Source: Roseiflexaceae bacterium
GTDB taxonomy: Bacteria; Chloroflexota; Chloroflexia; Chloroflexales; Roseiflexaceae
NCBI GenBank assembly: GCA_947450095.1
Contig: CANFUF010000010.1
Location: 1 to 51,268 of the forward strand
DNA: 51,268 nucleotides
Direction: 5' to 3'
Below the pieces are notes generated by a model, which made no database searches, was not told the DNA's origin, and was given only the letters and a program-made list of their open reading frames with translations. Each line of letters opens with the position of its first letter. Position 1 is the stretch's first letter. Position numbers and translations under genes: made by a program. Positions 24,761 through 32,985 of this stretch are shown in pieces.

Positions 24761-25774
24761 ATGGCAATTCGTCGCATTTCGTGGGCGTGGGTGATTGGGT
24801 TCATTCTCACTGCCGTCGTTATATCACTCGCCTACAATACTCGTAACGAAATCAGCGAAGCATTGCGGTTACTCCAAACCGCAAATCCCTTGTACGTGAT
24901 TGCCGCCTTCGGCATGATAGTAGTAGGGTTCATTTGTGCAGGATTCATTTATGGGGCCGTGCTTACCGCCCTTGATCAACACGAAACATTACCGTGGCTG
25001 ATTGCCACCGCCCTCGTGGCCATCATGCTCAACCAAACAGTGCCAATGGGCAGCGTGGCAGCCTATGCGTTTTTGGTGACGGCGTTGCGCAAACGGGGCT
25101 TCCCCACAAGTAGCGTCGCCGTCGTTGCGGGCACCGAATTACTTAGTTGGAACGGGGCGGCGCTATTAATGTTTAGTGCCGGATTACTTTATCTAACGGT
25201 GACGGCCAATTTTACTGCATCCCTGCCGATTATTTCAGCACTATTAACTGCCACCATTACAGTGTTGGTTGTAGTATTAATTGTGACGCGCCCTGCCAGT
25301 ACCGTCAATGGCTGGCTCCTCAAAATCCACCATGCCTTACGGCGCATTCGCATCGACTGGAATATCCGCCCTGCAGAATTGTTGGTCGAAGAAATCGCCA
25401 AAAGTCGTGCCATATTTGCGGCACGACCATGGCGTTTTGGGCGCATCATTCTACTCCAGATGATGATTTTTTCGTGTCATGCCTTGGCACTCACATTTTT
25501 GTTGCATAGTATGCGCATCGAAGTACCGTACCTCGATGTGCTCGCCGCCTATGGTATGTCATTGATTGCGAGTTTGTTTACCGTGTTGCCTGGTGGTGGT
25601 GGTGCCGTCGAAGCCGCGTTATCGTTTACGTTACACATCCAAGGGGTACCACTCAAAGGCGCATTGGGAGCGGCAATTTTATTTCGGTTATTGAGTTTTT
25701 GGTCAATCTTGCCGATCGGGGGAATTTTGTACCGCGTGCTTACCCGCGGTGCAACAAAGGAGCGCGCAACATGA
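24761..25774 (+). CDS. YbhN/UPF0104 (LPG synthase TM-region) family membrane protein
   Basis: Polytopic membrane protein of 337 aa with about eight helices. The diagnostic family segment is FTVLPGGGGAVEAALSF, followed by a downstream FRLLSFW. Relatives include the flippase half of MprF and glycolipid- or polyprenol-related flippase-like proteins; there is no synthase domain here. A lipid flippase role is inference. The ATG at 24761 has CGGAG 5-6 nt upstream; a GTG at 24746 in frame is less likely. Its stop overlaps the start of the next gene (ATGA). Confidence 0.82.
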   Translation: MAIRRISWAWVIGFILTAVVISLAYNTRNEISEALRLLQTANPLYVIAAFGMIVVGFICAGFIYGAVLTALDQHETLPWLIATALVAIMLNQTVPMGSVAAYAFLVTALRKRGFPTSSVAVVAGTELLSWNGAALLMFSAGLLYLTVTANFTASLPIISALLTATITVLVVVLIVTRPASTVNGWLLKIHHALRRIRIDWNIRPAELLVEEIAKSRAIFAARPWRFGRIILLQMMIFSCHALALTFLLHSMRIEVPYLDVLAAYGMSLIASLFTVLPGGGGAVEAALSFTLHIQGVPLKGALGAAILFRLLSFWSILPIGGILYRVLTRGATKERAT

Positions 25775-26022
25775 ATTTTATTGGTGGATTCGTGGCCTTT
25801 GGTGGAGCAATAGCGTTCGCTGTAATCAGTATCATCGTGCTTGTTGGCATACAACACACCTTGCGCACCCGCGTCATCCCGCGCTTTACAATCATGCAAA
25901 CTCCGCCACCAATCCGCATCGCCAGCATCATATACGTCATTGTCGTCGCCGCATTACCGACCACATTGGCGTTGTTGACGGCATGGCAACTCATCAAAAT
26001 GATGCTACGCGTGTGGCGCTAA
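25771..26022 (+). CDS. Small two-helix membrane protein
   Basis: Hypothetical protein of 83 aa with two hydrophobic helices (about residues 3-24 and 49-74) joined by a basic loop (RTRVIPRFTIMQTPPP). No family is recognised. It is translationally coupled to the YbhN-type gene through an ATGA overlap, with AAAGGAG 9 nt upstream of its ATG, so it may be a partner subunit. It ends 2 nt from the stop of the convergent patatin gene, with no terminator between them. Confidence 0.7.
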   Translation: MNFIGGFVAFGGAIAFAVISIIVLVGIQHTLRTRVIPRFTIMQTPPPIRIASIIYVIVVAALPTTLALLTAWQLIKMMLRVWR

Positions 26023-26024
26023 AT

Positions 26025-26951
26025 TCAGCGCCAGCTACGATCAATCCACAACAACGTTTCACTTAAATCTATTTGTTGGGCAAATTCATTGAGATAGCCG
26101 ACCTGATCCACGTCATCGAGATTGATTTCGATGCCTGGAGGGAACACGGGGTTCACGCGCCAATACCGATCGCGCAAAAACTGCCGGCATTGATAGTCAG
26201 CGACCCCCATCACCCCATGAATCAAAATATTCACCAACGGGCGCGCCCATTGGGCATAACCCCAATCGAGGCGATCGCCCGTCAAGTATCGCAACGACTG
26301 CCCTACCCCCAACGAACACAATGCGATGTCTTCGAGGTGGGGCGCAGTCGGGTTTTTGCGGGTATCAATGGCATGCGCAATCGCTGCCACACTGGGGTTG
26401 TTCGCTACCACCCCACCATCAATATACCCTTCGTATACGGGGAAGTAGGTGGGTGCAGCACTCGTGTACATCGCCACCTTGTATGCCGGTACTTCTTGGT
26501 CACCAAATGCGCCACCAATATTCGAAAAAAACTTGGCTTCCCAGCTCCGTAATTTGGGGTCGGGTGATACATTGTCGAGGTCAAATGCCGGCACTAATAC
26601 ATGTTTGGGTAATTGACCGAGCGTAGTATCGCCAAAAATACGTTTGAGCTCTTGTTCGAGACCTCGGTTATCGTAATTGGCACCAATCATATTGCCCAAA
26701 TCGAGCGCATCATCGACCCACGAATCACGAAAAATCGTCGCACCTTTGCCTTCATACAATGCCCGAATATCACGAGGGTGCATTCCCTTGGCCAACGCAA
26801 GTGCAATAATGCCACCGGTCGATGTGCCGGCAAATAAATCGACATGCGCCAAAAAATCAGGGAACTCGCGCATGATGCGCTCGAGTATCACCAATGTTAA
26901 TACGCCGAGAATCCCCCCACCATCAAACGACAAAATTCGATATCGCCGCAT
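26025..26951 (-). CDS. Patatin-like phospholipase
   Basis: Predicted lipid acyl hydrolase of 308 aa with the Ser-Asp dyad. The oxyanion loop is DGGGILGV (residues 10-17). The nucleophile elbow is GTSTGG with Ser44. The catalytic Asp178 is in YIDGGVVANNPS. There is no signal peptide, so it is cytoplasmic or secreted by a non-Sec route. AGGGAG lies close before the ATG. It lies 48 nt downstream of zwf on the same strand; a functional link with zwf is not obvious. Confidence 0.9.
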   Translation of the reverse strand: MRRYRILSFDGGGILGVLTLVILERIMREFPDFLAHVDLFAGTSTGGIIALALAKGMHPRDIRALYEGKGATIFRDSWVDDALDLGNMIGANYDNRGLEQELKRIFGDTTLGQLPKHVLVPAFDLDNVSPDPKLRSWEAKFFSNIGGAFGDQEVPAYKVAMYTSAAPTYFPVYEGYIDGGVVANNPSVAAIAHAIDTRKNPTAPHLEDIALCSLGVGQSLRYLTGDRLDWGYAQWARPLVNILIHGVMGVADYQCRQFLRDRYWRVNPVFPPGIEINLDDVDQVGYLNEFAQQIDLSETLLWIDRSWR

Positions 26952-26999
26952 CCTTACTCCCTATCCAGTGCTACATTGCACCGTGAAACCTGTGCCTGC

Positions 27000-28520
27000 T
27001 TATGACAAGCGCCGCCAACTCCGCCCCGAAGCTCCGATGAATTCGTGCGAGGCATCGGGCCCCCAGCTGCCACCGACGTATTCGTGCACCGGCGACCCCA
27101 ACAATTCCCAGCCTTGCAAAATTGGATTCATCAAGGCCCACGACGTTTCAACCTCATCACTACGCGTAAACAATGTCGAATCACCAATCATGGCGTCAAG
27201 CAACAAACGCTCATACGCCTCGGGAGATTCACTGCCAAAGGCCTCGACATAGTTGAAGTTCATCGTCACTGGCCGAATATCACCCGATTGACCTGGCACT
27301 TTGGAATTAAAGCGCAACGAAATGCCTTCGTTGGGCTGAATACGAATCACTAGTTCATTAGGAGCCGTCCGTGACATGATACTATCCTGGAACAGCATCA
27401 ACGGCGCACTCCGGAACGTCACCGAAATCTCACTGGCGCGCACGGGTAGGCGTTTGCCAGTGCGCAAATAAAACGGCACACCGGCCCACCGCCAACTTTC
27501 GATTTCGAGCCGGAGCGCTACATATGTTTCGGTCGTCGAGTTGCGTGCGACGCCTGTTTCGTCTAAATAAGCTGGTGCCGAGCCAGGTCCGGCCGTATAG
27601 CGCCCCCGCACCGTGTAGCGATTGACGTCTTCGCGGGCAATCGGGCGTACCGCCCGCAACACTTTGACTTTTTCGTCGCGCACCGCATCGGCACTCGCCC
27701 CGCCTACCGGTGGCTCCATAGCGGTGAGCGACAAGAGTTGCATCAAGTGGTTTTGCACCATGTCACGCAACGCGCCGGCCTGTTCATAATAGCCGCCACG
27801 CCCTTCGACACCGATTGATTCGGCCACCGTGATTTGGACATTGTCGATGTAGCGGCGATTCCATAATGGTTCAAAAATCCCATTGGCAAAGCGCAACACC
27901 AACAAATTCTGGACGGTTTCTTTGCCGAGATAGTGGTCGATACGATAAATTTGGCGTTCGTCAAACACCTCGTGGAGCACACTATTCAAGTGGCGGGCAC
28001 TTTCGAGGTCATGACCAAACGGTTTTTCGACGATTATTCGCGTCCAATTATCACCGCTGGCATGAGCCAACCCTGCTGCCCCCAGTTGTTTGATGATATC
28101 TTCGTATGATTCAGGGGGAGTGGCCAGATAAAACAACCGATTTCCTTGGCTACCGTTTTGTTCATCGATTTGGGTCAGGCGTTGCGCCAAGGCAATGTAC
28201 CCTTCGGCATCTTCGAAGGTTGAACGGATGTAGTGCACCTGCCCCGAAAACGTCGGCCATAATTCATCTGACATCCCCGAGCGTGAATGTTTGCTGCCTT
28301 CATCAAAGAGGAGCGTCCGGAAATATTCGTCGCTCCAATCGCGCCGTGCAAACCCCAGAATGGTGGTGTTGGCATGGAGCAACCCTTCACGGCGCAAATT
28401 GTAGAGCGCCGGCACCAGCTTGCGCCGCGTCAAATCCCCCGTGGCGCCAAAGATCACAATTGTACACGGATCCGACATCCGCGCGGCCGAAGCGCCGCGA
28501 TCAATTCCACGTATTGTCAT
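27000..28520 (-). CDS. zwf: Glucose-6-phosphate 1-dehydrogenase
   Basis: Oxidises glucose-6-phosphate to 6-phosphogluconolactone with NADP+, feeding the oxidative pentose phosphate route. The 506-aa length is normal. The cofactor loop IFGATGDLTRRKL spans residues 23-35, EKPFGHD is at 165-171, and the active-site signature RIDHYLGKE is at 193-201 with catalytic His196. AGGAG lies 6 nt before the ATG. It is separated by only 9 nt from the upstream pseudo-PP2C gene, so the two are almost certainly cotranscribed. No opcA or gnd is in the window. Confidence 0.96.
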   Translation of the reverse strand: MTIRGIDRGASAARMSDPCTIVIFGATGDLTRRKLVPALYNLRREGLLHANTTILGFARRDWSDEYFRTLLFDEGSKHSRSGMSDELWPTFSGQVHYIRSTFEDAEGYIALAQRLTQIDEQNGSQGNRLFYLATPPESYEDIIKQLGAAGLAHASGDNWTRIIVEKPFGHDLESARHLNSVLHEVFDERQIYRIDHYLGKETVQNLLVLRFANGIFEPLWNRRYIDNVQITVAESIGVEGRGGYYEQAGALRDMVQNHLMQLLSLTAMEPPVGGASADAVRDEKVKVLRAVRPIAREDVNRYTVRGRYTAGPGSAPAYLDETGVARNSTTETYVALRLEIESWRWAGVPFYLRTGKRLPVRASEISVTFRSAPLMLFQDSIMSRTAPNELVIRIQPNEGISLRFNSKVPGQSGDIRPVTMNFNYVEAFGSESPEAYERLLLDAMIGDSTLFTRSDEVETSWALMNPILQGWELLGSPVHEYVGGSWGPDASHEFIGASGRSWRRLS

Positions 28521-28529
28521 GACGTACTC

Positions 28530-31118
28530 CTATGGTGTTTGAACAGTAGTAGTCGGGAGTACGACATTGTCTACCCGCTGATTAAACGGTAAGGGCGGTT
28601 CGGGTAATGGTGCCTTATACACCACTCCACCATTGGCAAAATACAATTCCGTTCGCGCTTGACTTTCGTCAATAGCGAGGGCGGTCAAATTATCGAGGAC
28701 GATTGGGCTATCGGGAGGCAACATAATTTGTTGGATAAACCGCCCAGTGCGCTTTTCAATTTGAATAATCCGTGCCGCATAACTATCCAATAGAAAAAAC
28801 GATCCTGATTCACCATCACCGGTGACCAATAGCCGCGTCGTCGCTTGAATCGGCGGGGTGATGTTTTTCAGCACGATGCTTTTTTCGAAGCCTCGTTCCC
28901 CATCAGGTACTGCTTGGAACACGTGAATCACCCCATCTGGCATCAACAAATAGACCCGGCCGTCAATTCCCATGTCGACAGCCGTGTCGATTGCCACACC
29001 ACCGTCGTTTTGAATCCATGGCGTGGGGAAGTCGGCGATTTGGGTCGACAAAAAGCGCAATATATTGGCAGGCGTTACCCCCCAGACATAGAGATTGCCT
29101 CCATAACTTTGCATACGTACATGGCGCTCGCCAATCTGCCACTCTAGACTTCCTGCCAAAATACTATAATTCCAATCGTTCCCATTACGGAACAAATAAA
29201 CAGCTGGTCCGTTATTACTACTCTGCGCTAAGCCAACGACCCCGTCGATACGCCACGCAATGTCAAACACTTTTGCAACAGTTACTTGGCCGATTTGGTC
29301 ATTAGGCCGTAGCATAGGTACCGGGCTCCCACCATCACGCGGTGTCTTATAAACAACACCCGCTTTGGAATCCAGCAGATAGAAGTAATTAAAACTATCC
29401 ACATTGGCATATCCATCTGATGGTGGGGGTATCACAATTGTACTAAATACCCCACCCTTCACCGGGTGTTGGGCGACTACCGTCACATTATCAAGGTATG
29501 AACGACGTTGTACCACACTCTGGGCTTTTTCGATTTTGGTGACCATCGCCAAAAACCGTTGGTGGTTTTCGGTAGTAGCCGTAATAATCCCGCTTTGTTG
29601 CAAGTTATCGAGCAACGAGCGCGATACTTCGATACGTTGGGTCGCTTCTGTTTCACTGGCAGAATCATAAATAGCCTGAATCGATTGTTCTGCGCTCAGG
29701 ATGCTATTTTCCCCACGGAGCAAACGATGTTCGTTAGCGACATTTTTTCCATAAAAAAATACGATTGACACAAGTGCAATCATCAACGACAACATGCCCA
29801 ATGGGAATGGGGGGCGTTGCTTGCGATACGACAAGCCTTCGCCTCGGGTGGCAGATTGCATACGGCGGGCATCATTATTGACTTTAGGCAACCACCGCAA
29901 TACGAACAATCCTTGGAACAACGTACTAAAAAAAGCCCCGTAACGAATTGGCTCCGTCACTTGTACTTTAAAGCCCACATTCCGGCGCGCAAAATCAGTA
30001 TCCAATGGAGTCGATGGAACTTCGACATCAACTGCATGCACGACACGTAACGGGCGGTCGTCTGATGGTACGTTGCGGCGCTTACCGTATTTCGCCACAG
30101 CCAAGGCTTCTGCTTGGGATTCAATCGAATCACCCAAATCAAGCGGTACCGGATTGGGCATCGGATCAACTACATAGGGGACTTCTGGTGGGGGGCGGTT
30201 CATACGTTGTTGTTCGTCACGGGTGATATTGCGCCAGCGTTTGGCAGAAGCCGCAAACCGCGAATCTTCGCTCCCTAACAACAAACTACGTACCCATTTC
30301 ACCGTACGGGCAAACCACAAACCAGTCGTATCACCAGCCAGCATCAATTGTTGGGTAATACTCGAAAAACTCCCCGACACCGCCCGCACTTCATCAGCAA
30401 CATTGGCATCGAGTACCATGGCGAGCCCATAGGCATCACCGATTTCTTTGGTGTGGCAGACATCACGCAACGCTTGGACCATTTTGGCAGGGTTTACCAG
30501 ACGCAAAATCTTCCCTACCGTATCACGATCAAGGACTTGCGCCAAATTACTCGTCACAATCATCAACGTTTCACCGGGGGTCCACATGGCACGGAAGAAT
30601 TCCGGCTCGACACTCAGTGAACTCCCCATCATGCTACTGACATTCACGGGGGTCGGAGTATAGTGGATGGTCCGCCACAACACACTCGATGGAATAGCGC
30701 GCAATTGACCATCACCAAGCAGATACATTTGGGTGGGGTTAATTTGCGCCACATAAATATCTTGGGTTTTAATCACCACACACGTCATCCCAACAGAAAT
30801 CCGCTTGGTTTGGTCTTGGGTCATGTTGTATTCGTATAACGCATGGTTGGCAGCCATGATTGCCCGGCGCAATGACGATTGCACACTAAATGAAGCATTT
30901 TCATAAAAAAGCTTACGCACCGTTCGCAACACCAGTTGCAACGGTTGGCGGTAGCGAGCCAATTCTTGTTGGCTTTCCACAATAATAAATAATTCACCCT
31001 TGCGTGCTTCCATTGATAATGGGTCTTCAGCCTCACAAATGAGGAGTGTATCATTGGGAAGCGGGTTTTCACCTTGACTCACACTAAATTGGACACTGCG
31101 GGTTCGCATGCGCACCAT
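28530..31118 (-). CDS. Membrane-anchored PP2C-like pseudophosphatase with extracytoplasmic propeller-like domain
   Basis: Large protein of 862 aa. Residues 1-255 follow the order of a PPM/PP2C phosphatase: helix RRAIMAANHALYEY, strand ISVGMTCVVIKTQ, then IYVAQINPTQMYLLGDGQLR where active enzymes have GDSR. The metal-binding aspartates at the usual places (DGMGG, GD) are missing, so it should be catalytically dead. A basic, Pro-rich linker leads to one membrane helix at about residues 438-457. A heptad-like segment follows to about 540. The last 300 residues are repeated beta-rich segments (VAKVFDIAWRIDGVVGLAQ, AVDMGIDGRVYLLMPDG, LDNLTALAIDESQA), probably a propeller. zwf follows after 9 nt. 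Function unknown. Confidence 0.6.
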   Translation of the reverse strand: MVRMRTRSVQFSVSQGENPLPNDTLLICEAEDPLSMEARKGELFIIVESQQELARYRQPLQLVLRTVRKLFYENASFSVQSSLRRAIMAANHALYEYNMTQDQTKRISVGMTCVVIKTQDIYVAQINPTQMYLLGDGQLRAIPSSVLWRTIHYTPTPVNVSSMMGSSLSVEPEFFRAMWTPGETLMIVTSNLAQVLDRDTVGKILRLVNPAKMVQALRDVCHTKEIGDAYGLAMVLDANVADEVRAVSGSFSSITQQLMLAGDTTGLWFARTVKWVRSLLLGSEDSRFAASAKRWRNITRDEQQRMNRPPPEVPYVVDPMPNPVPLDLGDSIESQAEALAVAKYGKRRNVPSDDRPLRVVHAVDVEVPSTPLDTDFARRNVGFKVQVTEPIRYGAFFSTLFQGLFVLRWLPKVNNDARRMQSATRGEGLSYRKQRPPFPLGMLSLMIALVSIVFFYGKNVANEHRLLRGENSILSAEQSIQAIYDSASETEATQRIEVSRSLLDNLQQSGIITATTENHQRFLAMVTKIEKAQSVVQRRSYLDNVTVVAQHPVKGGVFSTIVIPPPSDGYANVDSFNYFYLLDSKAGVVYKTPRDGGSPVPMLRPNDQIGQVTVAKVFDIAWRIDGVVGLAQSSNNGPAVYLFRNGNDWNYSILAGSLEWQIGERHVRMQSYGGNLYVWGVTPANILRFLSTQIADFPTPWIQNDGGVAIDTAVDMGIDGRVYLLMPDGVIHVFQAVPDGERGFEKSIVLKNITPPIQATTRLLVTGDGESGSFFLLDSYAARIIQIEKRTGRFIQQIMLPPDSPIVLDNLTALAIDESQARTELYFANGGVVYKAPLPEPPLPFNQRVDNVVLPTTTVQTP

Positions 31119-31436
31119 ATCACACCATTACACTCGGCCACACTGGCAACAATTATCTGAATTATACCATTCATACTACAAATCTACGGATAAATCACAA
31201 ATCTGACCGATATTCATCGAGTTTACCCCGAGAAAGATGCACACACTACATATGAGCACACATCACCCTCCGCATAAACGATTTATGTGAAAATCCCCTT
31301 TTTTTCTCAATTACATAGATTTTTTTACAAAAAACCCCTCGTGATTCGAGGTATTTCTCATCCAAAACATATTGAGATAGTTTATAATTATGTCACCACT
31401 ATATTGTGAGTAGATTACCAAAATAAAGGGGTTTTT
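31119..31436. promoter_or_regulatory. Divergent intergenic region, AT-rich
   Basis: This 318-nt gene-free region separates the leftward pseudo-PP2C operon from the rightward adaptor-ABC operon. A -10-like TATAAT lies at 31383-31388 on the plus strand without a convincing -35. A 5-bp hairpin (31337-31341 with 31347-31351) and long T/A runs lie upstream of it. No ORF or RNA gene is supported. Confidence 0.45.
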
Positions 31437-32966
31437 ATGCGTTTAGCGCTCGTTGTATTGCTCATGGCAATTACACTGTCTGCGTGTAGTACTGCTAGTA
31501 CCACCCAAGACACCGTCACACCCACACCACGCCCACCGGCACCCGCCCTCGAAAAACAAACATACACCGTTATCAAAGGTGAAGTTGTCGACGAAATCAA
31601 AGTCAGCGGTACCGTTTCAGCGCTCAAGCAACAAGAACTTTCGTTTGCCCAAAACGGCTTTGTGAAATCAGTAAGCATTGAACGCAACGACGTCATCACC
31701 AAAGGAATAGTCCTCGCAGAACTCGACCTTGGCGATTTGCCCAATCAATTGCGCCAAGCCGAGGTCAATCTCACCCAAGTCCAAATCCAATACGATCATG
31801 CGGGCAAACAACGTGATTTATCACGTCAGCGCGCCCAACTCGATTTGGACGAAGCCCAAGCAGCATTGAATCGCCTCACCAACCCACAGCCTTCTGATGT
31901 AGCCCGGGCCCGCAGCACGCTCGAAAACGCCAAAGCGAATTTGGCGAGTGTGATTGCCAGCACCGCCAATGCCATCGATGAGCAACAATCGGCCCTCAAT
32001 GCCGCCCAACGCTCGTTGCCCCTCATCCAAGATGCGTTTTCACAAGCACTCTATGATTGGGACGGCGTCAAAGACAATCCCAACCACGCCATGTACGACC
32101 GCCGCCGCGCCGCCTATGTCAATGCTCAAAACAATCTCGATGCGGGCACCGCCGCCATGAATACGGCTAATCAAAACCTCTTGGCCGCCAAGGCGAATCG
32201 CCAACCGTTGATTGATGCGGCCCAAGCCAACCTCGATCAAGCCCAAATCGCTTATGACGACCTCACCAAAAACAGCGACCCTGTGGCATTGGCATCAGCC
32301 AAACGCGCTGTCGCACGCGCTCAGCTCTCCGTCCAAGAAGCATCTCAAACGGGCGACCCCGAGCTCGAAAAGCAACTTTCTGCCGCCAAACTCCAACTCG
32401 AAAATCTCAAAACTGCCATTGCCGCAGGGCAATTGGTTGCCCCATTTGACGGTATGGTCGCCGAAATTTCTACCGGCCCCGGTAAACAAGTCGAAGCCTA
32501 CCGTTCTGTGATTACCGTTATCAACGATGCCCAAAAAGAACTCCTCATCCAGAATGTATCGAGTGACGATGCCAGCCGGATTGGGATTAGCATGGCCGTC
32601 GATATCTTTTTTGCCCGGGCTCCAGCCGTAGCCGTCAAAGGTACGATTACCAAGCTTCCCACCAAAGCGACGTCTTCATCTTCGACTGTTAATTCTGACC
32701 CCGCCTATCACGTCGATTATCAAGCACCTGCAGATATGAAGGTCACCGTCGGCGATTTGGCCTCTGTGGTCATAACCCTCAAACGCCAAAAAGATGCCTT
32801 GTGGTTGCCACCACAAGCCGTACGTTCGTTTGAAGGTCGCCGATTTGTGGTTATCAAAGATGGCACTCATCAACGTCGCCAAGATGTTCGCATCGGGATT
32901 GTCAGTAGCGAACGGGTCGAAATTCTCGAAGGTCTCAAAGAGGGCGACGTCATCGTCGGTCAATAA
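31437..32966 (+). CDS. Lipoprotein membrane-fusion (HlyD/MacA-like) adaptor
   Basis: Periplasmic/extracytoplasmic adaptor of 509 aa for the ABC system encoded next. A lipoprotein signal peptide ends in the lipobox LSAC (Cys at about residue 17). A beta-barrel/lipoyl half (LSFAQNGFVKSVSIERNDVI) leads into a long coiled coil (about residues 100-310, rich in Ala, Gln and Asn). The second lipoyl half follows (GQLVAPFDGMVAEIS), then barrel and membrane-proximal domains (LWLPPQAVRSFEG). AAAGGGG lies 5-6 nt before the ATG. The permease gene starts 19 nt later. Confidence 0.9.
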   Translation: MRLALVVLLMAITLSACSTASTTQDTVTPTPRPPAPALEKQTYTVIKGEVVDEIKVSGTVSALKQQELSFAQNGFVKSVSIERNDVITKGIVLAELDLGDLPNQLRQAEVNLTQVQIQYDHAGKQRDLSRQRAQLDLDEAQAALNRLTNPQPSDVARARSTLENAKANLASVIASTANAIDEQQSALNAAQRSLPLIQDAFSQALYDWDGVKDNPNHAMYDRRRAAYVNAQNNLDAGTAAMNTANQNLLAAKANRQPLIDAAQANLDQAQIAYDDLTKNSDPVALASAKRAVARAQLSVQEASQTGDPELEKQLSAAKLQLENLKTAIAAGQLVAPFDGMVAEISTGPGKQVEAYRSVITVINDAQKELLIQNVSSDDASRIGISMAVDIFFARAPAVAVKGTITKLPTKATSSSSTVNSDPAYHVDYQAPADMKVTVGDLASVVITLKRQKDALWLPPQAVRSFEGRRFVVIKDGTHQRRQDVRIGIVSSERVEILEGLKEGDVIVGQ

Positions 32967-32985
32967 CTCGTAGCGAGGAGCGCAC

